Assembly: GCA_947471745.1 (NCBI GenBank)
Contig: CANJKZ010001022.1
Location: 1 to 64,000 of the forward strand
DNA: 64,000 nt
Reading direction: 5' to 3'
Source of the DNA: Closterium sp. Naga37s-1
Taxonomy: Eukaryota > Streptophyta > Zygnematophyceae > Desmidiales > Closteriaceae
The position numbers were made by a program, and so were the translations under genes. Below the pieces are notes generated by a model. The model ran no database searches. It was not told the origin of the DNA and worked only from the letters and a program-made list of their open reading frames with translations. Positions 8,131 through 21,161 of the stretch are shown here, piece by piece; the first letter of the stretch is position 1, and each line of letters begins with the position of its first letter.

Positions 8131-11100
8131 CAAAATTGCAAGAACAAGGGCCTAGCGTGTGCAAAATAGCAAGAACAAGGGCCTAGCGTGTGCAAAATAG
8201 CAAGAACAAGGGCCTACCGTGTGCAAAATTGCAAGAACAAGGGCCTAGCGAGTGCAAAATAGCAAGAATAAGGGCCTAGCGTGTGCAAAATAGCAAGAAC
8301 AAGGGCCTAGCGAGTGCAAAATTGCAAGAACAAGGACCTAGCGAGTGCAAAATTGCAAGAACAAGGGCCTAGCGTGTGCAAAATTGCAAGAACAAGGGCC
8401 TAGCGAGTACAAAATTGCAAGAAAAAGGGCCTAGCGTGTGCAAAATTGCAAGAACAAGGGCCTAGCGTGTGCAAAATTGCAAGAACAAGGGCCTAGCGTG
8501 TGCAAAATAGAAAGAACAAGGGCCTAGCGAGTGCAAAACTGCAAGAACAAGGGCCTAGCGAGTGCTAAATTGCAAGAACAAGGCCCTAGCGTGTGCAAAA
8601 TAGCAAGAACAAGGGCCTACCGTGTGCAAAATTGCAAGAACAAGGGCCTACCGTGTGCAACATAGAAAGAACAAGGGCATAGCGTGTGCAAAACTGCAAG
8701 AACAAGGGCCTAGCGTGTGCAAAATAGCAAGAACAAGGGCCTTGCGAGTGCAAAACTGCAAGAACAAGGGCCTAGCGTGTGCAAAATTGGAAGAACAAGG
8801 GCCTAGCCTGTGCAAAATTGCAAGAACAAGGGCCTAGCGTGTGCAAAATAGCAAGAACAAGGTCCTAGCGTGTGCAAAATTGCAAGAACAAGGGCCTAGT
8901 GTGTGCAAAATTGCAAGAACAAGGGCCTAGAGTGTGCAAAATAGCAAGAACAAGGGCCTAGCGAGTGCTAAATTGCAAGAACAAGGGCCTAGCGAGTGCT
9001 AAATTGCAAGAACAAGGCCCTAGCGTGTGAAAAATAGCAAGAACAAGAGCCTAGCGTGGGCAAAATTGCAAGAACAAGGGCCTAGCGTGTGCAAAAATTC
9101 AAGAACAAGGGCCTAGCGTGTGTAAAATTGCAAGAACAAGGGCCTAGCGTGTGCAAAATTGCAAGAACAAGGGCCTAGCGAGTACAAAATTGCAAGAACA
9201 AGGGCCTAGCGTGTGCAAAATTGCAAGAACAAGGGCCTAGCGTGTGCAAAATTGCAAGAACAAGGGCCTAGCGTGTGCAAAATAGCAAGAACAAGGGCCT
9301 AGCGAGTGCAAAACTGCAAGAACAAGGGCCTAGCGTGTGCAAAATTGGAAGAACAAGGGCCTAGCCTGTGCAAAATTGCAAGAACAAGGGCCTAGCGTGT
9401 GCAAAATAGCAAGAACAAGGGCCTAGCGTGTGCAAAATTGCAAGAACAAGGGCCTAGTGTGTGCAAAATTGCAAGAACAAGGGCCTAGCGTGTGCAAAAT
9501 AGCAAGAACAAGGGCCTAGCGAGTGCTAAATTGCAAGAACAAGGGCCTAGCGAGTGCTAAATTGCAAGAACAAGGCCCTAGCGTGTGCAAAATAGCAAGA
9601 ACAAGGGCCTAGCGTGTGCAAAATTTTAAGAACAAGGGCCTAGCGTGTGCAAAATTGCAAGAACAAGGGCCTAGCTAGTGCAAAATTGCAAGAACAAGGG
9701 CCTAGCGTGTGCGAAATTGCAAGAACAAGGGCCTAGCGTGTGCAAAATAGCAAGAACAAGGGCCTAGCGAGTGCAAAACTGCAAGAACAAGGGCCTAGCG
9801 TGTGCAAAATTGGAAGAACAAGGGCCTAGCCTGTGCAAAATTGCAAGAACAAGGGCCTAGCGTGTGCAAAATAGCAAGAACAAGGGCCTAGCGTGTGCAA
9901 AATTGCAAGAACAAGGGCCTAGTGTGTGCAAAATTGCAAGAATAAGGCCCTAGCGTGTGCAAAATAGCAAGAACAAGGGCCTAGCGAGTGCTAAATTGCA
10001 AGAACAAGGGCCTAGCGAGTGCTAAATTGCAAGAACAAGGCCCTAGCTTGTGCAAAATAGCAAGAACAAGGGCCTAGCGTGTGCAAAATTTTAAGAACAA
10101 GGGCCTAGCGTGTGCAAAATTGCAAGAACAAGGGCCTAGCTAGTGCAAAATTGCAAGAACAAGGGCCTAGCGTGTGCGAAATTGCAAGAACAAGGGCCTA
10201 GCGTGTGCGAAATTGCAAGAACAAGGGCCTAGCGTGTGCAACATAGCAAGAACAAGGGCCTAGCGAGTGCAAAATTGCAAGAACAAGGGCCTAGCATGTG
10301 CAAAATAGCAAGAACAAGGGCCTAGCGTGTGCAAAATAGCAAGAACAAGGGCCTACCGTGTGCAAAATTGCAAGAACAAGGGCCTAGCGAGTGCAAAATA
10401 GCAAGAACAAGGGCCTAGCGTGTGCAAAATAGCAAGAACAAGGGCCTAGCGAGTGCAAAATTGCAAGAACAAGGGCCTAGCGAGTGCAAAATTGCAAGAA
10501 CAAGGGCCTAGCGTGTGCAAAATTGCAAGAACAAGGGCCTAGCGAGTACAAAATTGCAAGAAAAAGGGCCTAGCGTGTGCAAAATTGCAAGAACAAGGGC
10601 CTAGCGTGTGCAAAATAGCAAGAACAAGGGCCTAGCGAGTGCAAAACTGCAAGAACAAGGGCCTAGCGAGTGCTAAATTGCAAGAACAAGGCCCTAGCGT
10701 GTGCAAAATAGCAAGAACAAGGGCCTACCGTGTGCAAAATAGCAAGAACAAGGGCCTACCGTGTGCAAAATAGAAAGAACAAGGGCCTAGCGAGTGCAAA
10801 ATAGCAAGAACAAGGGCCTAGCGTGTGCAAAATAGCAAGAACAAGGGCCTAGCGAGTGCAAAATTGCAAGAACAAGGACCTAGCGAGTGCAAAATTGCAA
10901 GAACAAGGGCCTAGCGTGTGCAAAATTGCAAGAACAAGGGCCTAGCGAGTACAAAATTGCAAGAAAAAAGGCCTAGCGTGTGCAAAATTGCAAGAACAAG
11001 GGCCTAGCGTGTGCAAAGTTGCAAGAACAAGGGCCTAGCGTGTGCAAAATAGCAAGAACAAGGGCATAGCGAGTGCAAAATTGCAAGAACAAGGGCCTAG

Positions 11101-14100
11101 CGAGTGCAAAATTGCAAGAACAAGGGCCTAGCGTGTGCGAAATTGCAAGAACAAGGGCCTAGCGTGTGCGAAATTGCAAGAACAAGGGCCTAGCATGTGC
11201 AAAATAGCAAGAAAAAGGGCCTAGCGTGTGCAAAATAGCAAGAACAAGGGCCTACCGTGTGCAAAATTGCAAGAACAAGGGCCTAGCGAGTGCAAAATAG
11301 CAAGAACAAGGGCCTAGCGTGTGCAAAATAGCAAGAACAAGGGCCTAGCGAGTGCAAAATTGCAAGAACAAGGGCCTAGCGAGTGCAAAATTGCAAGAAC
11401 AAGGGCCTAGCGTGTGCAAAATTGCAAGAACAAGGGCCTAGCGAGTACAAAATTGCAAGAAAAAGGGCCTAGCGTGTGCAAAATTGCAAGAACAAGGGCC
11501 TAGCGTGTGCAAAATAGCAAGAACAAGGGCCTAGCGAGTGCAAAACTGCAAGAACAAGGGCCTAGCGAGTGCTAAATTGCAAGAACAAGGCCCTAGCTTG
11601 TGCAAAATAGCAAGAACAAGGGCCTACCGTGTGCAAAATAGCAAGAACAAGGGCCTACCGTGTGCAAAATAGAAAGAACAAGGGCCTAGCGAGTGCAAAA
11701 TAGCAAGAACAAGGGCCTAGCGTGTGCAAAATAGCAAGAACAAGGGCCTAGCGAGTGCAAAATTGCAAGAACAAGGGCCTAGCGAGTGCAAAATTGCAAG
11801 AACAAGGGCCTAGCGTGTGCAAAATTGCAAGAACAAGGGCCTAGCGAGTACAAAATTGCAAGAAAAAGGGCCTAGCGTGTGCAAAATTGCAAGAACAAGG
11901 GCCTAGCGTGTGCAAAGTTGCAAGAACAAGGGCCTAGCGTGTGCAAAATAGCAAGAACAAGGGCCTAGCAAGTGCAAAACTGCAAGAACAAGGGCCTAGC
12001 GAGTGCAAAATAGCAAGAACAAGGGCCTAGCGTGTGCAAAATAGCAAGAACAAGGGCCTAATGTGGGCAAAATTGCAAGAACAAGGGCCTAGCGTGTGCA
12101 AAATAGCAAGAACAAGGGCATAGCGAGTGCAAAATTGCAAGAACAAGGGCCTAGCGAGTGCAAAATTGCAAGAACAAGGGCCTAGCGTGTGCAAAATTGC
12201 AAGAACAAGGGCCTAGCGAGTACAAAATTGCAAGAAAAAGGGCCTAGCGCGTGCAAAATTGCAAGAACAAGGGCCTAGCGTGTGCAAAATAGCAAGAACA
12301 AGGGCCTAGCGAGTGCAAAACTGCAAGAACAAGGGCCTAGCGAGTGCTAAATTGCAAGAACAAGGCCCTAGCGTGTGCAAAATAGCAAGAACAAGGGCCT
12401 ACCGTGTGCAAAATAGCAAGAACAAGGGCCTAGCGAGTGCAAAATAGCAAGAACAAGGGCCTAGCGTGTGCAAAATAGCAAGAACAAGGGCCTAGCGAGT
12501 GCAAAATTGCAAGAACAAGGGCCTAGCGAGTGCAAAATTGCAAGAACAAGGGCCTAGCGTGTGCAAAATTGCAAGAACAAGGGCCTAGCGAGTACAAAAT
12601 TGCAAGAAAAAGGGCCTAGCGTGTGCAAAATTGCAAGAACAAGGGCCTAGCGTGTGCAAAGTTGCAAGAACAAGGGCCTAGCGTGTGCAAAATAGCAAGA
12701 ACAAGGGCCTAGCAAGTGCAAAACTGCAAGAACAAGGGCCTAGCGAGTGCAAAATAGCAAGAACAAGGGCCTAGCATGTGCAAATAGCAAGAACAAGGGC
12801 CTAGCGTGGGCAAAATTGCAAGAACAAGGGCCTAGCGTGTGCAAAATAGCAAGAACAAGGGCATAGCGAGTGCAAAATTGCAAGAACAAGGGCCTAGCGA
12901 GTGCAAAATTGCAAGAACAAGGGCCTAGCGTGTGCAAAATTGCAAGAACAAGGGCCTAGCGAGTACAAAATTGCAAGAAAAAGGGCCTAGCGCGTGCAAA
13001 ATTGCAAGAACAAGGGCCTAGCGTGTGCAAAATAGCAAGAACAAGGGCCTAGCGAGTGCAAAACTGCAAGAACAAGGGCCTAACGAGTGCCAAATTGCAA
13101 GAACAAGGCCCTAGCGTGTGCAAAATAGCAAGAACAAGGGCCTACCATGTGCAAAATAGCAAGAACAAGGGCCTAGCGTGTGCAAAATTGCAAGAACAAG
13201 GGCCTAGTGTGTGCAAAATTGCAAGAACAAGGGCCTAGCGTGTGCAAAATAGCAAGAACAAGGGCCTAGCGAGTGCTAAATTGCAAGAACAAGGGCCTAG
13301 CGAGTGCTAAATTGCAAGAACAAGGCCCTAGCGTGTGCAAAATAGCAAGAACAAGGGCCTAGCGTGTGCAAAATTTTAAGAACAAGGGCCTAGCGTGTGC
13401 AAAATTGCAAGAACAAGGGCCTAGCTAGTGCAAAATTGCAAGAACAAGGGCCTAGCGTGTGCGAAATTGCAAGAACAAGGGCCTAGCGTGTGCAAAATAG
13501 CAAGAACAAGGGCCTAGCGAGTGCAAAACTGCAAGAACAAGGGCCTAGCGTGTGCAAAATTGGAAGAACAAGGGCCTAGCCTGTGCAAAATTGCAAGAAC
13601 AAGGGCCTAGCGTGTGCAAAATAGCAAGAACAAGGGCCTAGCGTGTGCAAAATTGCAAGAACAAGGGCCTAGTGTGTGCAAAATTGCAAGAATAAGGCCC
13701 TAGCGTGTGCAAAATAGCAAGAACAAGGGCCTAGCGAGTGCTAAATTGCAAGAACAAGGGCCTAGCGAGTGCTAAATTGCAAGAACAAGGCCCTAGCGTG
13801 TGCAAAATAGCAAGAACAAGGGCCTAGCGTGTGCAAAATTTTAAGAACAAGGGCCTAGCGTGTGCAAAATTGCAAGAACAAGGGCCTAGCTAGTGCAAAA
13901 TTGCAAGAACAAGGGCCTAGCGTGTGCGAAATTGCAAGAACAAGGGCCTAGCGTGTGCGAAATTGCAAGAACAAGGGCCTAGCGTGTGCAACATAGCAAG
14001 AACAAGGGCCTAGCGAGTGCAAAATTGCAAGAACAAGGGCCTAGCATGTGCAAAATAGCAAGAACAAGGGCCTAGCGTGTGCAAAATAGCAAGAACAAGG

Positions 14101-17100
14101 GCCTACCGTGTGCAAAATTGCAAGAACAAGGGCCTAGCGAGTGCAAAATAGCAAGAACAAGGGCCTAGCGTGTGCAAAATAGCAAGAACAAGGGCCTAGC
14201 GAGTGCAAAATTGCAAGAACAAGGGCCTAGCGAGTGCAAAATTGCAAGAACAAGGGCCTAGCGTGTGCAAAATTGCAAGAACAAGGGCCTAGCGAGTACA
14301 AAATTGCAAGAAAAAGGGCCTAGCGTGTGCAAAATTGCAAGAACAAGGGCCTAGCGTGTGCAAAATAGCAAGAACAAGGGCCTAGCGAGTGCAAAACTGC
14401 AAGAACAAGGGCCTAGCGAGTGCTAAATTGCAAGAACAAGGCCCTAGCGTGTGCAAAATAGCAAGAACAAGGGCCTACCGTGTGCAAAATAGCAAGAACA
14501 AGGGCCTACCGTGTGCAAAATAGAAAGAACAAGGGCCTAGCGAGTGCAAAATAGCAAGAACAAGGGCCTAGCGTGTGCAAAATAGCAAGAACAAGGGCCT
14601 AGCGAGTGCAAAATTGCAAGAACAAGGGCCTAGCGAGTGCAAAATTGCAAGAACAAGGGCCTAGCGTGTGCAAAATTGCAAGAACAAGGGCCTAGCGAGT
14701 ACAAAATTGCAAGAAAAAGGGCCTAGCATGTGCAAAATTGCAAGAACAAGGGCCTAGCGTGTGCAAAGTTGCAAGAACAAGGGCCTAGCGTGTGCAAAAT
14801 AGCAAGAACAAGGGCATAGCGAGTGCAAAATTGCAAGAACAAGGGCCTAGCGAGTGCAAAATTGCAAGAACAAGGGCCTAGCGTGTGCGAAATTGCAAGA
14901 ACAAGGGCCTAGCGTGTGCGAAATTGCAAGAACAAGGGCCTAGCGTGTGCAAAATAGCAAGAACAAGGGCCTACCGTGTGCAAAATTGCAAGAACAAGGG
15001 CCTAGCGAGTGCAAAATAGCAAGAACAAGGGCCTAGCGTGTGCAAAATAGCAAGAACAAGGGCCTAGCGAGTGCAAAATTGCAAGAACAAGGGCCTAGCG
15101 AGTGCAAAATTGCAAGAACAAGGGCCTAGCGAGTGCAAAATTGCAAGAACAAGGGCCTAGCGTGTGCAAAATTGCAAGAACAAGGGCCTAGCGAGTACAA
15201 AATTGCAAGAAAAAGGGCCTAGCGTGTGCAAAATTGCAAGAACAAGGGCCTAGCGTGTGCAAAGTTGCAAGAACAAGGGCCTAGCGTGTGCAAAATAGCA
15301 AGAACAAGGGCCTAGCAAGTGCAAAACTGCAAGAACAAGGGCCTAGCGAGTGCAAAATTGCAAGAACAAGGGCCTAGCATGTGCGATATTGCAAGAACAA
15401 GGGCCTAGCGTGTGCGAAATTGCAAGAACAAGGGCCTAGCGTGTGCAACATAGCAAGAACAAGGGCCTAGCGAGTGCAAAATTGCAAGAACAAGGGCCTA
15501 GCATGTGCAAAATAGCAAGAACAAGGGCCTAGCGTGTGCAAAATAGCAAGAACAAGGGCCTACCGTGTGCAAAATTGCAAGAACAAGGGCCTAGCGAGTG
15601 CAAAATAGCAAGAACAAGGGCCTAGCGTGTGCAAAATAGCAAGAACAAGGGCCTAGCGAGTGCAAAATTGCAAGAACAAGGGCCTAGCGAGTGCAAAATT
15701 GCAAGAACAAGGGCCTAGCGTGTGCAAAATTGCAAGAACAAGGGCCTAGCGAGTACAAAATTGCAAGAAAAAGGGCCTAGCGTGTGCAAAATTGCAAGAA
15801 CAAGGGCCTAGCGTGTGCAAAATAGCAAGAACAAGGGCCTAGCGAGTGCAAAACTGCAAGAACAAGGGCCTAGCGAGTGCTAAATTGCAAGAACAAGGCC
15901 CTAGCGTGTGCAAAATAGCAAGAACAAGGGCCTACCGTGTGCAAAATAGCAAGAACAAGGGCCTACCGTGTGCAAAATAGAAAGAACAAGGGCCTAGCGA
16001 GTGCAAAATAGCAAGAACAAGGGCCTAGCGTGTGCAAAATAGCAAGAACAAGGGCCTAGCGAGTGCAAAATTGCAAGAACAAGGGCCTAGCGAGTGCAAA
16101 ATTGCAAGAACAAGGGCCTAGCGTGTGCAAAATTGCAAGAACAAGGGCCTAGCGAGTACAAAATTGCAAGAAAAAGGGCCTAGCGTGTGCAAAATTGCAA
16201 GAACAAGGGCCTAGCGTGTGCAAAGTTGCAAGAACAAGGGCCTAGCGTGTGCAAAATAGCAAGAACAAGGGCCTAGCAAGTGCAAAACTGCAAGAACAAG
16301 GGCCTAGCGAGTGCAAAATAGCAAGAACAAGGGCCTAGCGTGTGCAAAATAGCAAGAACAAGGGCCTAGCGTGGGCAAAATTGCAAGAACAAGGGCCTAG
16401 CGTGTGCAAAATAGCAAGAACAAGGGCATAGCGAGTGCAAAATTGCAAGAACAAGGGCCTAGCGAGTGCAAAATTGCAAGAACAAGGGCCTAGCGTGTGC
16501 AAAAATTGCAAGAACAAGGGCCTAGCGAGTACAAAATTGCAAGAAAAAGGGCCTAGCGCGTGCAAAATTGCAAGAACAAGGGCCTAGCGTGTGCAAAATA
16601 GCAAGAACAAGGGCCTAGCGAGTGCAAAACTGCAAGAACAAGGGCCTAGCGAGTGCTAAATTGCAAGAACAAGGCCCTAGCGTGTGCAAAATAGCAAGAA
16701 CAAGGGCCTACCGTGTGCAAAATAGCAAGAACAAGGGCCTACCGTGTGCAAAATAGAAAGAACAAGGGCCTAGCGAGTGCAAAATAGCAAGAACAAGGGC
16801 CTAGCGTGTGCAAAATAGCAAGAACAAGGGCCTAGCGAGTGCAAAATTGCAAAAACAAGGGCCTAGCGAGTGCAAAATTGCAAGAACAAGGGCCTAGCGT
16901 GTGCAAAATTGCAAGAACAAGGGCCTAGCGAGTACAAAATTGCAAGAAAAAGGGCCTAGCGTGTGCAAAATTGCAAGAACAAGGGCCTAGCGTGTGCAAA
17001 GTTGCAAGAACAAGGGCCTAGCGTGTGCAAAATAGCAAGAACAAGGGCCTAGCGAGTGCAAAACTGCAAGAACAAGGGCCTAGCGAGTGCAAAATAGCAA

Positions 17101-18415
17101 GAACAAGGGCCTAGCGTGTGCAAAATAGCAAGAACAAGGGCCTAGCGTGGGCAAAATTGCAAGAACAAGGGCCTAGCGTGTGCAAAAATTCAAGAACAAG
17201 GGCCTAGCGTGTGTAAAATTGCAAGAACAAGGGCCTAGCGTGTGCAAAATTGCAAGAACAAGGGCCTAGCGAGTACAAAATTGCAAGAAAAAGGGCCTGG
17301 CGTGTGCAAAATTGCAAGAACAAGGGCCTAGCGTGTGCAAAATTGCAAGAACAAGGGCCTAGCGTGTGCAAAACTGCAAGAACAAGGGCCTAGCATGTGC
17401 AAAATTGGAAGAACAAGGGCCTAGCCTGTGCAAAATTGCAAGAACAAGGGCCTAGCGTGTGTAAAATAGCAAGAACAAGGGCCTAGCATGTGCAAAATTG
17501 CAAGAACAAGGGCCTAGTGTGTGCAAAATTGCAAGAACAAGGGCCTAGCGTGTGCAAAATAGCAAGAACAAGGGCCTAGCGAGTGCTAAATTGCAAGAAC
17601 AAGGGCCTAGCGAATGCTAAATTGCAAGAACAAGGCCCTAGCGTGTGCAAAATAGCAAGAACAAGGGCCTAGCTAGTTCAAAATTGCAAGAACAAGGGCC
17701 TAGCGTGTGCAAAATTGCAAGAACAAGGGACTAGCGTGTGCGAAATTGCAAGAACAAGGGCCTAGCGTGTGCAAAATTGCAAGAACAAGGGCCTAGCGTG
17801 TGCAAAATTGCAAGAACAAAGGCCTAGCGTGTGCAAAATTGCAAGAACAAGGGCCTAGCGAGTGCAAAATAGCAAGAACAAGGGCCTAACATGTGCAAAA
17901 TTGCAAGAATAAAGGCCTAGCGTGTGCAAAATTGCAAGAACAAGGGCCTAGCGTGTGCAAAATAGCAAGAACAAGGGCCTAGCGTGTGCAAAATTGCAAG
18001 AACAAGGGCCTAGCGTGTGCAAAATTGCAAGAACAAAGGCCTAGCGCGTGTAAAATTGCAAGAACAAGGGCCTAGCGTGTGCAAAATTGCAAGAACAAGA
18101 GCCTAGCGTGTGCAAAATAGCAAGAACAAGGGCCTAGCGTGTTCAAAATTGCAAGAAAAAGGGCCTAGCGTGTGCAAAATTGCAAGAACAAGGGCCTAGC
18201 GTGTGCAAAATTGCAAGAACAAGGGCCTAGCGTGTGCAAAATAGCAAGAACAAAGGCCTAGCGAGTGCAAAACTGCAAGAACAAGGGCCTAGCGAGTGCA
18301 AAATAGCAAGAACAAGGGCCTAGCGAGTGCAAAATTGCAAGAACAAGGCCCTAGCGTGTGCAAAATTGCAAACAAGGGCCTAGCGAGTACAAAATTGCAA
18401 GAAAAAGGGCCTAGC
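8131..18415 (+). repeat. 31-bp satellite array with higher-order repeats (about 330 monomers)
   Basis: Uninterrupted monomers of nearly constant 31-bp length. Recurrent substitution variants at fixed monomer positions give a readable code: T11A (gcgAGTgc), G14A (gagtAc), A16T (gcTaaatt), T20C, T21A (atAgc), G8C (ctaCc), G3C (ggCcc), C29A (agaaAaag). The 'gagtac...aagaaaaag' variant recurs at 10544, 10947, 11443 and 11846, spacings of 13, 16 and 13 monomers, so a 29-monomer (899-bp) higher-order unit is present. Spacing becomes 12 monomers at 11846-12961. Rare indels include 'gcaaatagc' near 12782 and an extra A near 16501. No gene is visible. Confidence 0.97.
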
Positions 18416-19282
18416 TGTTAGAGACTAAGGACGGAGTCTATGAAGATTAGGTGCCTAAATTTCTCAAAATCGTTGGTCCCTATTTCTGGACAGAATAGTT
18501 GCGCTCACAAGAAACGCCGTCGACGAAAAGTGCACAGTCAAAACTTCACTAAGCTCATATATATTGTAGCCCTACTCCGTGGCTACAATTCCCAAGTTGA
18601 AACGTATCAAGAGGTGAAGTAAATCTCGACTTATCAATTTCGGCGCACAGGGGGGTATGCTGCCATAAGAACTTAACTCAATCACAAAGTTCACACAAGT
18701 TCACACAAGAGAATTAGAGTAGCACTAAACCAGGTGGAAGGGATAAGGAGGACGAGAGGGAAGGTCCCAAGAGAGTCCCCAACCAAGGAAACCCCATGCC
18801 ATACAATTCCCTTCCCCATAGGCAACCCAACTTTGACCTTTGTCACTATCCCAACCTCCACAATCCACCTCAACCCAACTTGGCCACACTTGCCAACCTG
18901 GTTTGGTTTCTCCCAACCATTTGGCAGCAACTACAGTAGAAAAGACGAATTTCCCAACCCCCAAAAGTCTGTTTCCCATATTGAGTCAACCCCACAACTT
19001 CCCATAGTCACCACAACCAAATATCAAAAGCATACGAACTCCAACGTTCGTAACTTTCTAGTTCGTGCTCCGATTGAAGCGATACTTGGTTCCTCGGAAA
19101 GCTCTTGAGCAGAGGAGTCACTTCAGATATCTGCTCAAGCCAAATAACATTCACACACACACTCAGAAAAACCAAACCGCACAAAACACAAATTCTTGCA
19201 CACACTCACAATACGCATGCAACGCATGAACATATGATGGGAGGCAGACAAGCGTGAATGCGAATGGTAGCATCACTCAACA
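18416..19282 (-). repeat. 3' LTR of element 2 (type A)
   Basis: 867 bp, read here as reverse complement from TGTTAGAGAC to CTCAACA. Near 18971 it reads GTTTCCCATA where the 5' copy has GTACCCCATA, and it has CTCATATA where the 5' copy has CCCATATA. Both element 2 LTRs share changes near their TGTTGAG end (for example 'gacaagcgtg' for 'gacagacgtg') that mark a sublineage. Confidence 0.95.
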
Positions 19283-19294
19283 AACTCCCCCTCT
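19283..19294 (-). other. polypurine tract, element 2
   Basis: Reverse complement AGAGGGGGAGTT next to the 3' LTR, identical to element 1. Confidence 0.88.
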
Positions 19295-19339
19295 GGCTGC
19301 CAACCATCATCCCACATGCCATAGCTCAAGCATGCACCC

Positions 19340-21114
19340 TCAATGCACACTCATCCCAGCAAGCTTCATGCCCTTCCAATGCTCAGATTCAGCCAGGCGC
19401 TTGGTGAGAATGTCAGCCGCCTGCTGATGGGTCTTCACAATCTCCAGCCGCACCTCCTTGTCCAGGAGCCTTCTCACCCAGTGCCACTTAGGCCTGATGT
19501 GTTTGGTCAGCCCATGAAGACAAGCATTCTTCGCTAGCTTCACCGCCGACTCATTATCACAGAAAATCACAGTCGGCTCCCTCTGACCAACTCCAATCTC
19601 CTCCAACAAACGCCTCAGCCACACCACCTCCTTTGCCCCATGATGCAGGGCCATGTACTCTGTCTCACACGAGGACTTCCCCACCTCATTCTGCTTCTTA
19701 CTGCGCCAGCTCACTGCACCACCTCCGAACAGGCACACATAGCCTCCAATGCTGGTGCCATCCGCTTTCACCGAGTTGAAGCTAGCGTCAGTGTAGCAGG
19801 TCAGGAGCATCTCCCCCTTGCCCAAATCAGCTGCACTCCTCTGCAGCCTCTGCCTCACAGCACTGTACTCCAAACCCACTGATGCCGTTGCACTCACATA
19901 GCGGACCAACCTCTTGGCCGCTTCCAGCTGCTCATGACTGGGGCGTGAAACCACACTGGCAAGCCTGGATGTTGCAAAGGCAATGTCAGGCCGTGTGTGG
20001 TTAGCCGCATAGTTGAGTGCCCCAACCATGGAATGAAAAAGTTTCCTGTCACTCTCACCCACCACCTCCTCATCAGCACAGGGCTCCACAGTGAACCCCG
20101 AAGGCAGTGGGGTGGCTGGCTTTCCTCCATCTTGCAGCCCATACTTCTCAGCCAGCCCCTCACAATACTTTCTCTGGTGCAACCTCAACACTCCCTTGTC
20201 AAGGTCCCTCTCCACATGCATCCCTAAATAGTACTTCACATCTCCCATCTTGGAGCACTTAAACTGCATCTCCAGCATCTCCTCCACATGCTCAATCATT
20301 GCAGACGACTCAGAGAAGAGCAGAATGTCGTCCACATACACCAGGAGCATGAGAAACTGCTCCTTCTCCTGCAGCAGGAACAAGCTGTGATCACACTCAC
20401 TCTTCTTGAAACCCCCAGCCAGCAGAGTCTCCTCTAACTTGTGGTACCATGCACGAGGAGCCTGCTTCAGGCCATAGATGGCCTTCTTCAGCCTGCACAC
20501 CCTGCCGCTCCCATCATCCAAACCCTCAGGCTGTAACATGTACAGCTCCTCCAGAATGATCCCATTGAGGAAGGCGGTGGTGATGTCCATCTGCTTCACC
20601 CGCCATCCACGGTTTGCTGCCATTGCCAATGACACCCGAAGTGTTGTGCCTTTCCCCACAGGAGCATAGAGCTCGTTGAAGTCCTTTCCCTTTGTCTGCT
20701 GAAACCCCTTAGCCACAAGCCTTGACTTGTAGCGGGTCAGCGCCCCATCAGGTCCGTACTTGTGCCTGAAAATCAGCTTGGAAGAAATGGCCTTCTTCCC
20801 GGGTGGCAGCTCACACAGCTCCCACGTCTCATTCTCCAGCAGAGAATCATACTCCTCCTTCACACTCTGCTTCCACTTTTCAGCATCGGGCCCGCTCAAT
20901 GCCTCAGCTAGCGTCTTGGGCTCAGGGACGGCTGCCCAGTAGCAGTGTGCTATCTCATCCTCATCACACTGCTCAGCCACACTCCCAGCCCTTACCACCT
21001 TTGGCTTGCCACGGCTTGCATAGCTCAGCCTGTTAGGAGGGCGCACATCCCTCCTAGGACGGTCAGCCGTACGTCCGGCACCTTGTGGAGCACCTTGCTC
21101 CTCCTGCTGCTGCG

Positions 21115-21161
<47 letters not shown>

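Noticed and set aside
8131-18415. CRISPR array (regular short repeats)
   Set aside because: There are no unique spacers; the 31-bp units abut directly and vary only by point changes. The context is a eukaryotic satellite with LTR retrotransposons.
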